Under the pieces are notes generated by a model. That model was given only the letters and a program-made list of their open reading frames with translations, was not told the origin of the DNA and searched no databases. Made by a program: the position numbers and the translations under genes. Of a DNA stretch of 64,000 bases, positions 53,807-63,406 are shown piece by piece; position 1 is the stretch's first letter; each line of letters opens with the position of its first letter. The DNA lies in NCBI GenBank assembly GCA_964405975.1, contig CAYOPW010000003.1:1-64000 (forward strand), in the 5' to 3' direction. Source of the DNA: Hyphomicrobium_A sp964405975. Its GTDB lineage: Bacteria > Pseudomonadota > Alphaproteobacteria > Rhizobiales > Hyphomicrobiaceae.

Positions 53807-55879
53807 ATGTCAGCGCGATCGCGCAAGCCACGGCGCGCTGATCCGATTGCCAATCCCCTGCTTGGCCGGTGGTCGACGCCGTTTGGCGTCCCGCCCTTCG
53901 ATAAGATCGTACCCGGTGACTTCGGCCCGGCGTTCAAGGTCGCGATGGCCGCCCACAAAAAGGAGATCGGCCAGCTTATCGCTCAGACGGCTCGGCCCAC
54001 ATTCGCCAACACCATCACCGCACTTGAAAAAAGCGGTCGCCAGCTCGATAGGGTGAGCCGCGTCTTCTTCAATCTTGCCGGGACGGACTCAAATGAAGAG
54101 CTGCAGCGCATCGAACGGGAGGCCGTCGCGCACCTTGCTGCGCATCAAACCAACGTTCTTCTCAATGCAAAATTGTTCAGGCGTGTGGATGATCTTTACC
54201 GGCGGCGCAATCGTTTGCGTTTGACGGACGAGCAGCTTCGTGTCCTTGAACGCCACCACATGTGGTTCGTACGGGCGGGCGCCAAGCTGAATAGGAAGGA
54301 AAAGTCGCGCGTTGCCGCAATTAACGAACGGCTAGCATTACTCGCAACGCAATTCACTCAAAATGTCCTTAAGGACGAGCAGTCGTGGCGGCTGGTTCTG
54401 GACGAAGAGCGCGATCTTGCAGGATTGTCGCCGGCGCTGCGGGCATCTGCCGCTCGTGCCGCCGCTGAAATCGGGCTGCCAGACAAACACGTCATTACGC
54501 TCTCGCGATCGAGCATTGAGCCCTTCCTGCAGTTTTCCGACCGGCGTGACTTGCGCGAGGAGGCATTCAACGCTTGGATCAAGCGGGGCGAGACGGACGA
54601 GGCGACGGATAATCGCGCCATTGCCGCTGAAGTTGTGCGCCTAAGGGCGGAGCTGGCTGGTCTGTTGGGCTATGAAAGCTACGCCGACTATGCGCTTAAG
54701 GAAACGATGGCCAAGACGCCGGCAGCGGTGCGTGAGCTGCTTGAGGCGGTATGGCCAGCGGCCGTGAAACGCGCTGCGAAAGAGCGTGAAGCCTTGGTAC
54801 AACGTGCACGCGCGGAAGGCGGCAACTTTACGATCGCGGCATGGGATTGGCGCTACTTCGCCGAGAAAGAGCGCAAAGCACGATACGATCTCGATGATGC
54901 CGATACACGTCCCTACTTCAAACTCGATAATGTCATTGCTGCAGCTTTCGACACGGCCACGAGGCTGTTCGGAATTCGTTTCAAGGAGCGCGACGACGTC
55001 CCGCGCTATCATCATGAAGTGCGCATTTGGGAGGTGACTGACCGGCGCGGCAAATTCGTTGGTCTTTTTCTTGGCGACTATTTTGCCCGGCCGTCAAAGC
55101 GATCTGGGGCGTGGATGAGCAGTTTTCGCTCCCAATCCAAAGTTGCCGGGGATGTCCGCCCAATCATTGTCAACGTTATGAACTTTGCGCAAGGCGCCGA
55201 GGGTGATCCAACATTGTTGTCACTCGGGGACGCGCGCGTGCTTTTCCATGAGTTCGGACATGCATTGCACGGGCTTTTATCCAACGTCACGTACCCATCC
55301 ATTTCTGGCACGAGCGTCGCTCGCGACTTTGTTGAGCTGCCCTCTCAACTCTACGAGCACTGGCTTATGGTGCCTGATGTGCTGCAACGCTTCGCGGTGC
55401 ACTATAAGACCGGAAAGGCCATGCCGCAGAAGTTGCTGGCGAAGATCAACAAGGCACGCAACTTCAACCAAGGTTTTGCAACCGTAGAGTACGCGGCATC
55501 GGCTCTTGTTGACATGGAACTCCACGGCACCGCCGACAACGGAGATCTAGACGTCAACGACTTCGAGCGCGAGACGCTAGAGCGCATTGGCATGCCGAGC
55601 GAAATAGTTATGCGGCACCGCATCCCGCATTTCCTGCACATAATGGGCGGGTACGCGGCGGGATACTACAGCTACCTTTGGTCGGAGGTGATGGACGCGG
55701 ATGCCTTTGCCGCCTTCGAGGAGACCGGTGATGTGTTTGATCGGGCGACGGCGCGCAAACTCAAGAAGCATATTTATGCGGCGGGAAATGCGCGCGATCC
55801 ACTGGGGGCCTACGTCGCCTTTCGCGGCCGGCCGCCAGAGGTCAAGGGGCTCTTGAAGAAGCGCGGTTTCTCGAGTTAA
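53807..55879 (+). CDS. M3-family zinc metallopeptidase (oligopeptidase A/dipeptidyl carboxypeptidase type)
   Basis: This enzyme degrades oligopeptides. The protein is about 690 residues long, with the M3 opening NPLLGRWSTPFGVPPFDKI and the zinc site HEFGHALHG, whose third ligand lies in the helix downstream. A conserved GYAAGYYSYLWSEVMDADAF ends the catalytic domain. There is no signal peptide, so it acts in the cytosol. The start is ambiguous: ATG at 53807 follows AAGG, while a GTG at 53756 in the same frame follows GAGGA at a longer distance. It lies just downstream of the candidate small RNA. Confidence 0.93.
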   Translation: MSARSRKPRRADPIANPLLGRWSTPFGVPPFDKIVPGDFGPAFKVAMAAHKKEIGQLIAQTARPTFANTITALEKSGRQLDRVSRVFFNLAGTDSNEELQRIEREAVAHLAAHQTNVLLNAKLFRRVDDLYRRRNRLRLTDEQLRVLERHHMWFVRAGAKLNRKEKSRVAAINERLALLATQFTQNVLKDEQSWRLVLDEERDLAGLSPALRASAARAAAEIGLPDKHVITLSRSSIEPFLQFSDRRDLREEAFNAWIKRGETDEATDNRAIAAEVVRLRAELAGLLGYESYADYALKETMAKTPAAVRELLEAVWPAAVKRAAKEREALVQRARAEGGNFTIAAWDWRYFAEKERKARYDLDDADTRPYFKLDNVIAAAFDTATRLFGIRFKERDDVPRYHHEVRIWEVTDRRGKFVGLFLGDYFARPSKRSGAWMSSFRSQSKVAGDVRPIIVNVMNFAQGAEGDPTLLSLGDARVLFHEFGHALHGLLSNVTYPSISGTSVARDFVELPSQLYEHWLMVPDVLQRFAVHYKTGKAMPQKLLAKINKARNFNQGFATVEYAASALVDMELHGTADNGDLDVNDFERETLERIGMPSEIVMRHRIPHFLHIMGGYAAGYYSYLWSEVMDADAFAAFEETGDVFDRATARKLKKHIYAAGNARDPLGAYVAFRGRPPEVKGLLKKRGFSS

Positions 55880-55891
55880 AGGCACACAGCC

Positions 55892-56650
55892 CTACCACAA
55901 GCCGGTCCATGCCGCACCGATGATTGGACCCCCTCTACCTTCCTGGAGTAGCACGACACTGGCTTCCGTTTCTGGCCGCATGATTGCAGTGCGGGCCAAA
56001 GCCACGCTCAGTGGCTTGCCTTTCCATACGCCGACAGGTGACATCTCCCGCACGATGTTCGTGTAGGTCAGCGTCTTGCCCTTGTTCTCGCCCTGCTTAA
56101 CTGGAACCTTGGCGGACTTCTGCACGACGGCGAACCAGACAATTGCCTGCTTGAGATTGGCGCCAGCCGGCGCTGCGCCTACCTCGATGTAAATCGTGTT
56201 GCGCTCGTGCCAGAAGCGAATCGGCACGCGCATTGACTTTAGCTCGCCCTCGGTTGTCTTTATCGCCTTCTCGATCTCACCCGGCTTGCTGCCGTTGACG
56301 CCCCTAAGACCGTTGACGACGACTTGCGGTGTGTAGATCGCGCCGTCTCCGCGCGCTTTAGCGTACGCCTTCTGCCGCTCGCTATTCTTCTGAGAGGCGA
56401 GGGTGTCTTTCCAGCCTAGATAGTCCCAGATATCGACGGGAAGCGTAATTGCAATAATGTCGTCTCTTTCGGCATATTTTTGCAGTACCTTGTCTGCGGG
56501 CGGGCAGGTGTCGCAGCCCTGACTCGTGAAGAGTTCGAGCACGTTCTTTGGGGGCGGGAAAAACGGATCGAATGGGGCGGCGTGCACCGTCGCGCCAGAG
56601 GATGGGACGACGAGCGCCAACGCAAGAGCAAGAAATGGGGCCAACCGCAT
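55892..56650 (-). CDS. DUF1223 thioredoxin-fold secreted protein
   Basis: The 252-residue precursor has a signal peptide (PFLALALALVVPSSG, cleavage near VHA). The DUF1223 domain follows: VLELFTSQGCDTCPPADKVL with a CxxC motif, TLPVDIWDYLGWKDTLAS, and YTPQVVVNG. The thioredoxin-like pattern and periplasmic location suggest redox chemistry, but the family has no established function. It converges on the M3 peptidase gene and lies 153 bases from the acnA stop. Confidence 0.92.
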   Translation of the reverse strand: MRLAPFLALALALVVPSSGATVHAAPFDPFFPPPKNVLELFTSQGCDTCPPADKVLQKYAERDDIIAITLPVDIWDYLGWKDTLASQKNSERQKAYAKARGDGAIYTPQVVVNGLRGVNGSKPGEIEKAIKTTEGELKSMRVPIRFWHERNTIYIEVGAAPAGANLKQAIVWFAVVQKSAKVPVKQGENKGKTLTYTNIVREMSPVGVWKGKPLSVALARTAIMRPETEASVVLLQEGRGGPIIGAAWTGLW

Positions 56651-56803
56651 TGATGCAAACCTAAATCAAACACTGCTGTCGATAGAGTAAGTCCCGCGCG
56701 CGCGAGCTTCAACCGCGTGTCACAAAAGATTGAGTCACCCAAAGACGTAACGGCCTGTTTGATGGCGGCTTTTCGCATTGACGTGCTCGGTCATTATGCG
56801 GCC

Positions 56804-59521
56804 TCAAGCGGCGGCTAGATCTCGCAAGACGTAATGCAAAATACCGCCATTATTAAAGTATTCGAGCTCATCGAGCGTATCGATCCGACAGCGGATCGGC
56901 ACTTCTTTGGTGGCGCCATCGGCAAAAGTAATTTCGGCGGTTAGGGACTGACGCGGCGCAAGGTTAGCGAGGCCGCGAATCATTACAGTCTCGTCACCTT
57001 TTAGACCGAGCGTTTGCCAACTCGTGCCCTCATCAAAAACGAACGGCAGCACACCCATGCCAACCAAGTTCGATCGGTGAATGCGCTCAAACGACTGTGC
57101 TATGACCGCTCTAACGCCGAGCAGTTTCGTACCCTTTGCTGCCCAGTCGCGAGATGACCCATTGCCGTACTCCGTGCCAGCGAAGACGACGAGCGGTACG
57201 CCGTCTTTACGATAACGCATGGCCGCGTCGTAGATCGACATGACCTCGCCGGAAGGATGGTGAACGGTGAAGCCACCCTCTATGACGTTCCCAGCGGAGT
57301 CTTTGGCCATGTGGTTCTTGATGCGGATGTTGGCGAACGTTCCCCGCATCATGACTTCATGATTCCCGCGTCGCGTGCCGTACTGATTGAAGTCTGCGAT
57401 CGCAACGTCGCGGCCGGTTAGGTATTCTCCAGCGGGCGATGACGGTTTAATCGCTCCGGCCGGTGAGATGTGATCGGTTGTGATCTTATCGCCAAACAAC
57501 CCCAGTATGCGCGCGCCGGTGATGTCAGAAATGGGATCGGGCGCTTTGCTTATGCCTTCAAAGTATGGCGGATTGCGCACGTAAGTGGAAGTGCCGTCCC
57601 AGCTATAGGTCAGGCTGCCCGGGACATCGATGGCGCGCCAGCTTGCATCGCCGTCAAATACGTCGGCGTAGCGCTCAACGAACAGCTCCTTTGTGATGTT
57701 CTCTGCGATGAACTTCTGGATTTCCTGCGAGGAGGGCCAGATATCCTTCAAGAACACCGGCTGCCCGTCTTTCCCAGTGCCGAGGGGCTCTTGCGTCAAG
57801 TCCTTTTGCACAGAACCAGCTAGCGCATAGGCAACGACAAGCGGCGGGGAGGCCAGATAGTTGGCCTGAACATCGGGACTGATGCGACCTTCGAAGTTGC
57901 GATTTCCAGACAGAACCGCGGCAGCGACGATGCTGTTATCGTTTATCGCTTTGGAAATTTCGGATGCGAGTGGACCGGAGTTTCCAATGCAGGTGGTACA
58001 TCCAAACCCGACCAGGTTGAATCCAAGCTTGTCCAGGAACGGCTGAAGTCCCGCCGAGTCTAGATATGCCGAGACGACCTGCGAGCCCGGCGCCAGCGAC
58101 GTTTTCACCCACGGTTTGGTTTTTAGGCCTTTCTCGACGGCTGCGCGTGCGAGCAAGCCTGCTGCAATCAACACGCTGGGGTTTGACGTATTGGTGCAGC
58201 TAGTGATTGCTGCGATGACGACATCGCCATGCCCGATGTCAAAATCGCGGCCCGCGACCTCGACCCGTTTGGCAAGCTCGCCTGGCTTGTCATACTCGGT
58301 CTCGAGAGCCTTTGCGAAACCGGCGCTAGCATCAGTCAGTGCGATGCGCCCTTCCGGACGTTTAGGTCCTGCAAGCGAGGGAACCACGGTTCCCAGATCA
58401 AGCTCCAACGTAGCGGTAAAAATTGGGTCTGCGTGCTCAGCGGAGCGAAACAGTCCTTGCGCCTTTGCGTAAGCCTCGACCAGCGCGATGCGGTAGGGCT
58501 CACGTCCTGACATACCGAGGTAGTTCAGCGTCTCAGTGTCAATGGGGAAGAAACCGCATGTCGCACCGTATTCCGGTGCCATGTTGGCAATCGTTGCGCG
58601 ATCAGCGAGCGGCATCGTGTCCAGGCCGGAGCCGAAGAATTCAACGAATTTTCCAACGACCCCCTTCTGGCGAAGCATTTGTGTGACGGTGAGCACCAGG
58701 TCGGTTGCTGTCACCCCCTCATTGAGTTTGCCCGTAAGCTTGAAGCCGATGACTTCGGGGATGAGCATCGATAATGGTTGGCCGAGCATAGCGGCCTCCG
58801 CTTCGATACCACCGACACCCCACCCAAGCACGGCGAGACCGTTGACCATTGTGGTATGGCTGTCGGTGCCGACGAGCGTGTCAGGATAGGCCAGCTTCGT
58901 GCCGTCGCTGAGCGTCTTTGTCCAAACGGTCTGCGCCAAGAACTCCAGGTTTACTTGGTGGCATATGCCGGTTCCCGGCGGCACAACCCGAAAATTATCG
59001 AACGCGCCCTGGCCCCATTTTAAAAAATTGTACCGCTCGCCGTTGCGCTGATACTCGTGCTCTACGTTGTGCTCGAACGCCTGCGGGCTGCCGAATTCAT
59101 CTACGATGACCGAGTGATCAATGACGAGGTCGACGGGGACCAGAGGGTTGATCTTTTCGGGATCGCTGCCGAGGCTCTTCATGCCATCGCGCATGGCGGC
59201 GAGATCGACGACGGCAGGAACGCCAGTGAAGTCCTGCATCAATACTCTTGCGGGCCGGAAACCGATCTCCTTGCCGACCTTACCCTTATCCTGGGTCCAA
59301 GCTGCCATAGCCAAAATGTCGTCTTTGGTAACGGAACGGCCGTCCTCGTGTCGCAGCAGGTTCTCCAGCAGCACCTTCATTGAGAAGGGCAGCTTGGAGA
59401 TCGCGGTTAGCCCATTCTTCTCAGCCTTCGCCAACGAGTAGTAGACGTACGTTCTCCCGTCGGCGACCAGCGTACTGCGGCAGTTGAAACTATCCAGCGC
59501 GTTGGTTGGCTTGTCGCTCAA
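56804..59521 (-). CDS. acnA: Aconitate hydratase A
   Basis: AcnA isomerises citrate and isocitrate in the TCA cycle with a [4Fe-4S] cluster. The 905-residue protein has the N-terminal SKLPFSMKVLLENLLRHEDG, VDLVIDHSV, GTDSHTTMVNGLAVLGWGVG, one cluster cysteine in AITSCTNTSNPSVL and two in FGCTTCIGNSGPL, and the C-terminal swivel domain with GSSRDWAAKGT. The start is apparently a TTG at 59521, because GAGGAGAAG lies 7 bases upstream and no better codon is near. It is divergent from ccmA across 235 bases, a common Rhizobiales arrangement. Confidence 0.97.
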   Translation of the reverse strand: MSDKPTNALDSFNCRSTLVADGRTYVYYSLAKAEKNGLTAISKLPFSMKVLLENLLRHEDGRSVTKDDILAMAAWTQDKGKVGKEIGFRPARVLMQDFTGVPAVVDLAAMRDGMKSLGSDPEKINPLVPVDLVIDHSVIVDEFGSPQAFEHNVEHEYQRNGERYNFLKWGQGAFDNFRVVPPGTGICHQVNLEFLAQTVWTKTLSDGTKLAYPDTLVGTDSHTTMVNGLAVLGWGVGGIEAEAAMLGQPLSMLIPEVIGFKLTGKLNEGVTATDLVLTVTQMLRQKGVVGKFVEFFGSGLDTMPLADRATIANMAPEYGATCGFFPIDTETLNYLGMSGREPYRIALVEAYAKAQGLFRSAEHADPIFTATLELDLGTVVPSLAGPKRPEGRIALTDASAGFAKALETEYDKPGELAKRVEVAGRDFDIGHGDVVIAAITSCTNTSNPSVLIAAGLLARAAVEKGLKTKPWVKTSLAPGSQVVSAYLDSAGLQPFLDKLGFNLVGFGCTTCIGNSGPLASEISKAINDNSIVAAAVLSGNRNFEGRISPDVQANYLASPPLVVAYALAGSVQKDLTQEPLGTGKDGQPVFLKDIWPSSQEIQKFIAENITKELFVERYADVFDGDASWRAIDVPGSLTYSWDGTSTYVRNPPYFEGISKAPDPISDITGARILGLFGDKITTDHISPAGAIKPSSPAGEYLTGRDVAIADFNQYGTRRGNHEVMMRGTFANIRIKNHMAKDSAGNVIEGGFTVHHPSGEVMSIYDAAMRYRKDGVPLVVFAGTEYGNGSSRDWAAKGTKLLGVRAVIAQSFERIHRSNLVGMGVLPFVFDEGTSWQTLGLKGDETVMIRGLANLAPRQSLTAEITFADGATKEVPIRCRIDTLDELEYFNNGGILHYVLRDLAAA

Positions 59522-59756
59522 GTCGTCTTCTCCTCAGCATTCATGGGTCACCAAATCTTGGCGACCGGAACTTTAACCAGCTTGCGCCGTCCCTGCCGGG
59601 ACTTGGCAAATGGGCGCGCATTTGCGCTGGCATCGATCGAAGTGTGCCCCTTATATAGGCCGTCGCGCCCTGGGGCCAGCGAGCTTCCTTCCGCTATTCT
59701 GCGGGAATTTCCAGCTGCTTCGCCAGAGCATTTTGCCACGCGGATGATCAACGCCT

Positions 59757-60386
59757 GTGCTGCTCGTTGCCGAAAAACTAGTCTTGAACCGTGGTGGGCG
59801 GACCGTCATTGATGGTCTTTCGTTGCGCCTGGGCGAAGGCGAAGCGCTCCTGCTCACCGGCGCCAACGGTGCGGGCAAAACCACGCTTTTGCGGGCCCTA
59901 GCGGGATTCCTGGCCCCTGCATCCGGCAAAATCCGTATTGAGAATGAAGACCGAGATCGCGAGGTTGGCGAGCTGTGCCATTTCGTTGGGCACCTTAATG
60001 GCATCAAGCCGCACCTGACGGTTGCGGAGAATATTGCGTTCTGGGCCGCCTATCTCGATGGAGGCGCCCCTGGAAATGGTGATGATCTGCTTGCGCCGGC
60101 ACTGAACAGGTTTGGGCTATCAGCTTTGGCGGACGTTCCCGCCGGCTATCTTTCGGCTGGCCAAAAGCGCCGGCTCGCGCTTTCGCGTATTGCCGCTGCG
60201 CACCGCCCGCTCTGGCTACTCGACGAGCCGACCGTGTCGCTCGATACAGCCTCCGCCGCACTACTTATCGACGCCGTAAACGCGCACTGTGCCGACGGCG
60301 GGCTCGTCATTGCCGCAACGCATTTGCCGCTTGCGTTTGAAAACGCGAAAGAGGTCCGGCTCGGCACACAGGAGACGGCGGCATGA
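59757..60386 (+). CDS. ccmA: Haem exporter ATPase CcmA
   Basis: CcmA is the ATPase of the CcmABCD complex that releases holo-CcmE in cytochrome c maturation System I. In the 209-residue protein Walker A is GANGAGKT (35-42), the ABC signature is the variant LSAGQKRR and Walker B is LWLLDEPTVSLD. It starts with GTG at 59757 and overlaps ccmB by four bases. Confidence 0.95.
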   Translation: MLLVAEKLVLNRGGRTVIDGLSLRLGEGEALLLTGANGAGKTTLLRALAGFLAPASGKIRIENEDRDREVGELCHFVGHLNGIKPHLTVAENIAFWAAYLDGGAPGNGDDLLAPALNRFGLSALADVPAGYLSAGQKRRLALSRIAAAHRPLWLLDEPTVSLDTASAALLIDAVNAHCADGGLVIAATHLPLAFENAKEVRLGTQETAA

Positions 60387-61048
60387 GCGCGTTCTTCACG
60401 CTTGTGGCGCGCGATCTGCGGTTGGCCGTGCGCCAAGGCGGTGCGCTAGGTACGGCCCTCGGCTTCTACCTCGTTGTTGTCGCGATGCTGCCGCTCGGAC
60501 TCGGAGCAGATCTCAACTTGTTGTCGCGCATCGCACCCGGCGTGCTGTGGATCGCGCTCTTATTGTCCGCGCTTCTTTCTCTCGGCCGCGTGTTTGAAAG
60601 CGATTACGAAGATGGCTCGCTGGATGTCTTGGCAACGGGGCCGTTGCCTTTGGAGCTCGTGGCCGCGGCTAAGGCGCTCGCCCATTGGATTTCGACCAGC
60701 GTTCCGCTTGCGCTGCTTGCACCCGTCTTGGGTATTCTTCTCAATCTAGAACTTTCGGCCTACCCCGCGCTGGTGGCGACTATGCTGATCGGCACACCTG
60801 CCGTGAGCTTCATAGGCGCAATTGGGGCCGCCCTTACACTGACGGCACGCCGCGGGGGCTTGTTGATCGCGCTCTTGGTTCTGCCACTTTACGTGCCGAC
60901 ACTAGTATTCGGCATCGCAGCGATCAGCGCGATGCTCGGACCCGATGAGGTGGCCCCCCCGCTTCTAATCTTGACGGCAATTTCGCTGGGGGCCGTCGTT
61001 CTTGGACCGTTGGCCGCAGCTGCGGCACTACGTACCCAAATGCAGTAA
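60383..61048 (+). CDS. ccmB: Haem exporter permease CcmB
   Basis: The 221-residue protein has six predicted membrane helices and family segments LVARDLRLAVRQGGALG, LLSLGRVFESDYEDGSLD and GTPAVSFIGAIGAALTL. It is the membrane partner of CcmA in haem handling. The start overlaps the ccmA stop (ATGA). Confidence 0.95.
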   Translation: MSAFFTLVARDLRLAVRQGGALGTALGFYLVVVAMLPLGLGADLNLLSRIAPGVLWIALLLSALLSLGRVFESDYEDGSLDVLATGPLPLELVAAAKALAHWISTSVPLALLAPVLGILLNLELSAYPALVATMLIGTPAVSFIGAIGAALTLTARRGGLLIALLVLPLYVPTLVFGIAAISAMLGPDEVAPPLLILTAISLGAVVLGPLAAAAALRTQMQ

Positions 61049-61103
61049 CACTGCTGTCGCAGCTTGATTGCGCTTTGTGCCCAGAAACCTTAGATCAACC
61101 TTG

Positions 61104-61868
61104 ATGCAGACCTTTACGCAGCGCTTCGCCAATCCCACCCAATTTATGGGGTTATCTGCGCGACTCTTGCCTTGGGTAGCAGGACTGGCGGCCGCGATAA
61201 TCGCCTATGGTCTCTACCTCGCGTTCTTTGTCGCGCCGCCGGACTACCTGCACGGCGAGATCGCCAGGATCATGTTCGTCCACGTGCCGTCCGCTTGGAT
61301 GGCTATGGCGTGCTATGCACTGATCGCAGTTTCAGCATTTGGGCTTCTCGTTTTTCGCCATCCGCTGGCGGACGTGTCAGCAAAGGCCGCTGCTCCGATC
61401 GGGGCGGCCTTTACATTCCTGGCGTTGTTCACCGGCTCGCTGTGGGGCAAACCGGCGTGGGGGACCTACTGGGTGTGGGATGCGCGGTTAACGTCGGTGC
61501 TGATCCTCTTCTTTCTCTACCTCGGCCTCATAGCCTTGCGATCCTCGATCGAAGACGAAACGCTGGCAAGTAAGCTCACGGCTATATTGGCGCTCGTCGG
61601 CATCGTAATGCTGCCGATCATCAAGTTCTCCGTCGATTGGGCCAACACGCTGCATCAACCCTCCAGCGTATTGAAGCTGAGTGGTCCAACCATACATTCT
61701 TCCATCCTCACGCCGCTTCTTGTGATGGGGGTCGGCTTTTTGGTGCTGTTTATTGCCATGCACCTCAAAGCCATGCGCAATGAAATCCTGCGTCGGCGCG
61801 TAAAGGCGCTCCAACTAGCGGAGGTGGCGCGGGCGCAAAGCGGCCAAGTCACGGCGCCAGCGGAGTGA
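61104..61868 (+). CDS. ccmC: Haem-handling protein CcmC
   Basis: CcmC presents haem to the chaperone CcmE. The 254-residue membrane protein has six helices, the tryptophan-rich WGTYWVWDARLTSVLIL (WWD domain) and two haem-ligand histidines in HVPSAWMAM and in TLHQPSSVLKLSGPTIH. I chose the ATG at 61104; a TTG at 61068 would add 12 residues. It is followed by ccmD after four bases. Confidence 0.95.
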   Translation: MQTFTQRFANPTQFMGLSARLLPWVAGLAAAIIAYGLYLAFFVAPPDYLHGEIARIMFVHVPSAWMAMACYALIAVSAFGLLVFRHPLADVSAKAAAPIGAAFTFLALFTGSLWGKPAWGTYWVWDARLTSVLILFFLYLGLIALRSSIEDETLASKLTAILALVGIVMLPIIKFSVDWANTLHQPSSVLKLSGPTIHSSILTPLLVMGVGFLVLFIAMHLKAMRNEILRRRVKALQLAEVARAQSGQVTAPAE

Positions 61869-61872
61869 GCAA

Positions 61873-62061
61873 ATGGACCTTGGACCCAACGCCCCATTCA
61901 TCTGGACCGCCTATGGCATGGTCGCATTCGTGATTGCGGGGCTATTCACCTGGCTTGTTCTCGATGGCCGTGCGCAACAGCGGCGCCTGGCCGATTTTGA
62001 GACGCGCGGTGTGAAGCGCCGCACTGGCCCAGAAGCGACGACGACGCGTTCTGAGGGTTAG
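61873..62061 (+). CDS. ccmD: Haem exporter subunit CcmD
   Basis: The 62-residue protein has one transmembrane helix (TAYGMVAFVIAGLFTWLVLD) and a basic cytoplasmic tail, as expected of CcmD, which stabilises the CcmABC-CcmE complex. It sits between ccmC and ccmG. Confidence 0.9.
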   Translation: MDLGPNAPFIWTAYGMVAFVIAGLFTWLVLDGRAQQRRLADFETRGVKRRTGPEATTTRSEG

Positions 62062-62075
62062 GGGCGAAGACTTTG

Positions 62076-62705
62076 ATGCAGAATCAGTCCGACGATCACG
62101 CAACGGCAAGCCCGCCGGGAGCTGCACCACAGCCGCGCCGCAATCTCAGTTGGGTAATCGTGCCAGTGCTTGTTTTCGCGGCGCTGGCGGCAGTGTTTGC
62201 TTTTGCGTTGCAAACCGGCGATCCCTCAAAGCTGCCCTCTGCGCTGATTGGCAAATCAGTTCCAGCTAAAGAGTTCCCGCCGCTTGAAAAACTTGTCGAC
62301 GCAGGACAGCCGGTGCCGGGCTTCAAGGGTTCTGATCTTGGAAATGGCAAGGTCAGTGTCGTCAATTTTTGGGCGTCCTGGTGCATCCCCTGCGCCACTG
62401 AGCATCCCCTGCTGCTTCAGCTGAAGGCACAGACCGGCGTCGATCTTTACGGTGTCAATCACAAGGACAGCCCCGTGGCCGCCCGCCGCTTTCTCGGCCG
62501 CTATGGCAATCCCTTCAAGGCCGTTGGGATCGACTCAACAGGCCGAGGTGCGATCGAGTGGGGCGTCTATGGGATGCCTGAAACGTTTGTCGTTAACGGC
62601 AAAGGCGAGATTTCCTACAAGCATGTGGGGCCAATCTCGCCGGAGAGCCTTGAAACCCAACTCATCCCAGCGATCAAGAAGGCGCAGGGAGCTCAGAGCG
62701 GGTAG
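62076..62705 (+). CDS. ccmG: Thiol:disulphide oxidoreductase CcmG (DsbE)
   Basis: CcmG reduces apocytochrome c cysteines before haem attachment. The 209-residue protein has an N-terminal signal anchor (VIVPVLVFAALAAVFAFAL) and a thioredoxin domain with WASWCIPC (Cys103, Cys106) and GMPETFVVNGKGEI. The ATG at 62076 lies just inside a TTG. The 3' end overlaps the convergent carbonic anhydrase gene by 13 bases. ccmE, ccmF, ccmH and ccmI are not in the window and are usually elsewhere in alphaproteobacteria. Confidence 0.95.
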   Translation: MQNQSDDHATASPPGAAPQPRRNLSWVIVPVLVFAALAAVFAFALQTGDPSKLPSALIGKSVPAKEFPPLEKLVDAGQPVPGFKGSDLGNGKVSVVNFWASWCIPCATEHPLLLQLKAQTGVDLYGVNHKDSPVAARRFLGRYGNPFKAVGIDSTGRGAIEWGVYGMPETFVVNGKGEISYKHVGPISPESLETQLIPAIKKAQGAQSG

Positions 62706-63331
62706 AACTGGTTGTGAGAACGGTTAAGCACTGACAGCATACCGGTTGCGATGTCGAAATACGCGCCGTGCAGGGAAAGCCGCCCATTTTCCTCAAGCTC
62801 GCTCACGAAGGGGAACGTTCGCAAGTTCTCGATCGACGTTTTCACGCATTCCTTCTCTAGCGCGGCAAGTTTTTCGGCCTGAGAGCTCATTTGATGAGCG
62901 GCCAGTACGCGAAGCCGCGCGTTATCGAGCATCGACATCCAGCGCGAGATAAACCGCGCGTCCGTTTGGATTGCCTCGCTTGGGTCAAGCGCGGTCTTTA
63001 CGCCGCCGCAGCCGGCGTGGCCCATGACGATGATGTGTTTGACGCGCAGGTTTAGCACCGCAAACTCGATAGCGGAGCTAACGCCATGAAACTGACCGCC
63101 GGTCTCAAAGGGTGGAACGAGGTTTGCGACATTTCGCACAACGAATAGCTCGCCGGGCATGGCGCTGAATATTGTCTCCGGGTCGACGCGGCTATCGCAG
63201 CACGAGATCATCATGACCTCTGGGTTTTGCCCATAGGTCGCAAGCTGCTCATATTGTTCGGCGTTGGGGAGGAAATGCCGATACTTGAAACGGCGGAAAC
63301 GGTCGGCGAGGGTTTCAGGAAAGCTGCTCAT
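62693..63331 (-). CDS. Beta-class carbonic anhydrase
   Basis: This enzyme interconverts CO2 and bicarbonate. The 212-residue protein has the zinc ligands Cys44 (in ISCCDSRVD, with the Asp46-Arg48 dyad), His105 and Cys108 (in MGHAGCGG), typical of plant-type beta enzymes. The C-terminus ends NRSHNQFYPL. The ATG at 63331 begins the conserved N-terminus; an extension to 63400 is unlikely. It converges on ccmG with a 13-base overlap of coding ends. Confidence 0.95.
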   Translation of the reverse strand: MSSFPETLADRFRRFKYRHFLPNAEQYEQLATYGQNPEVMMISCCDSRVDPETIFSAMPGELFVVRNVANLVPPFETGGQFHGVSSAIEFAVLNLRVKHIIVMGHAGCGGVKTALDPSEAIQTDARFISRWMSMLDNARLRVLAAHQMSSQAEKLAALEKECVKTSIENLRTFPFVSELEENGRLSLHGAYFDIATGMLSVLNRSHNQFYPL

Positions 63332-63406
63332 GTTAAGCTGTCGCGTCCGGGTTCTATTGGTTCTCAAGGGTGCGATGCAGCATCTTAAATCAGCAGACAA
63401 CCCAAT

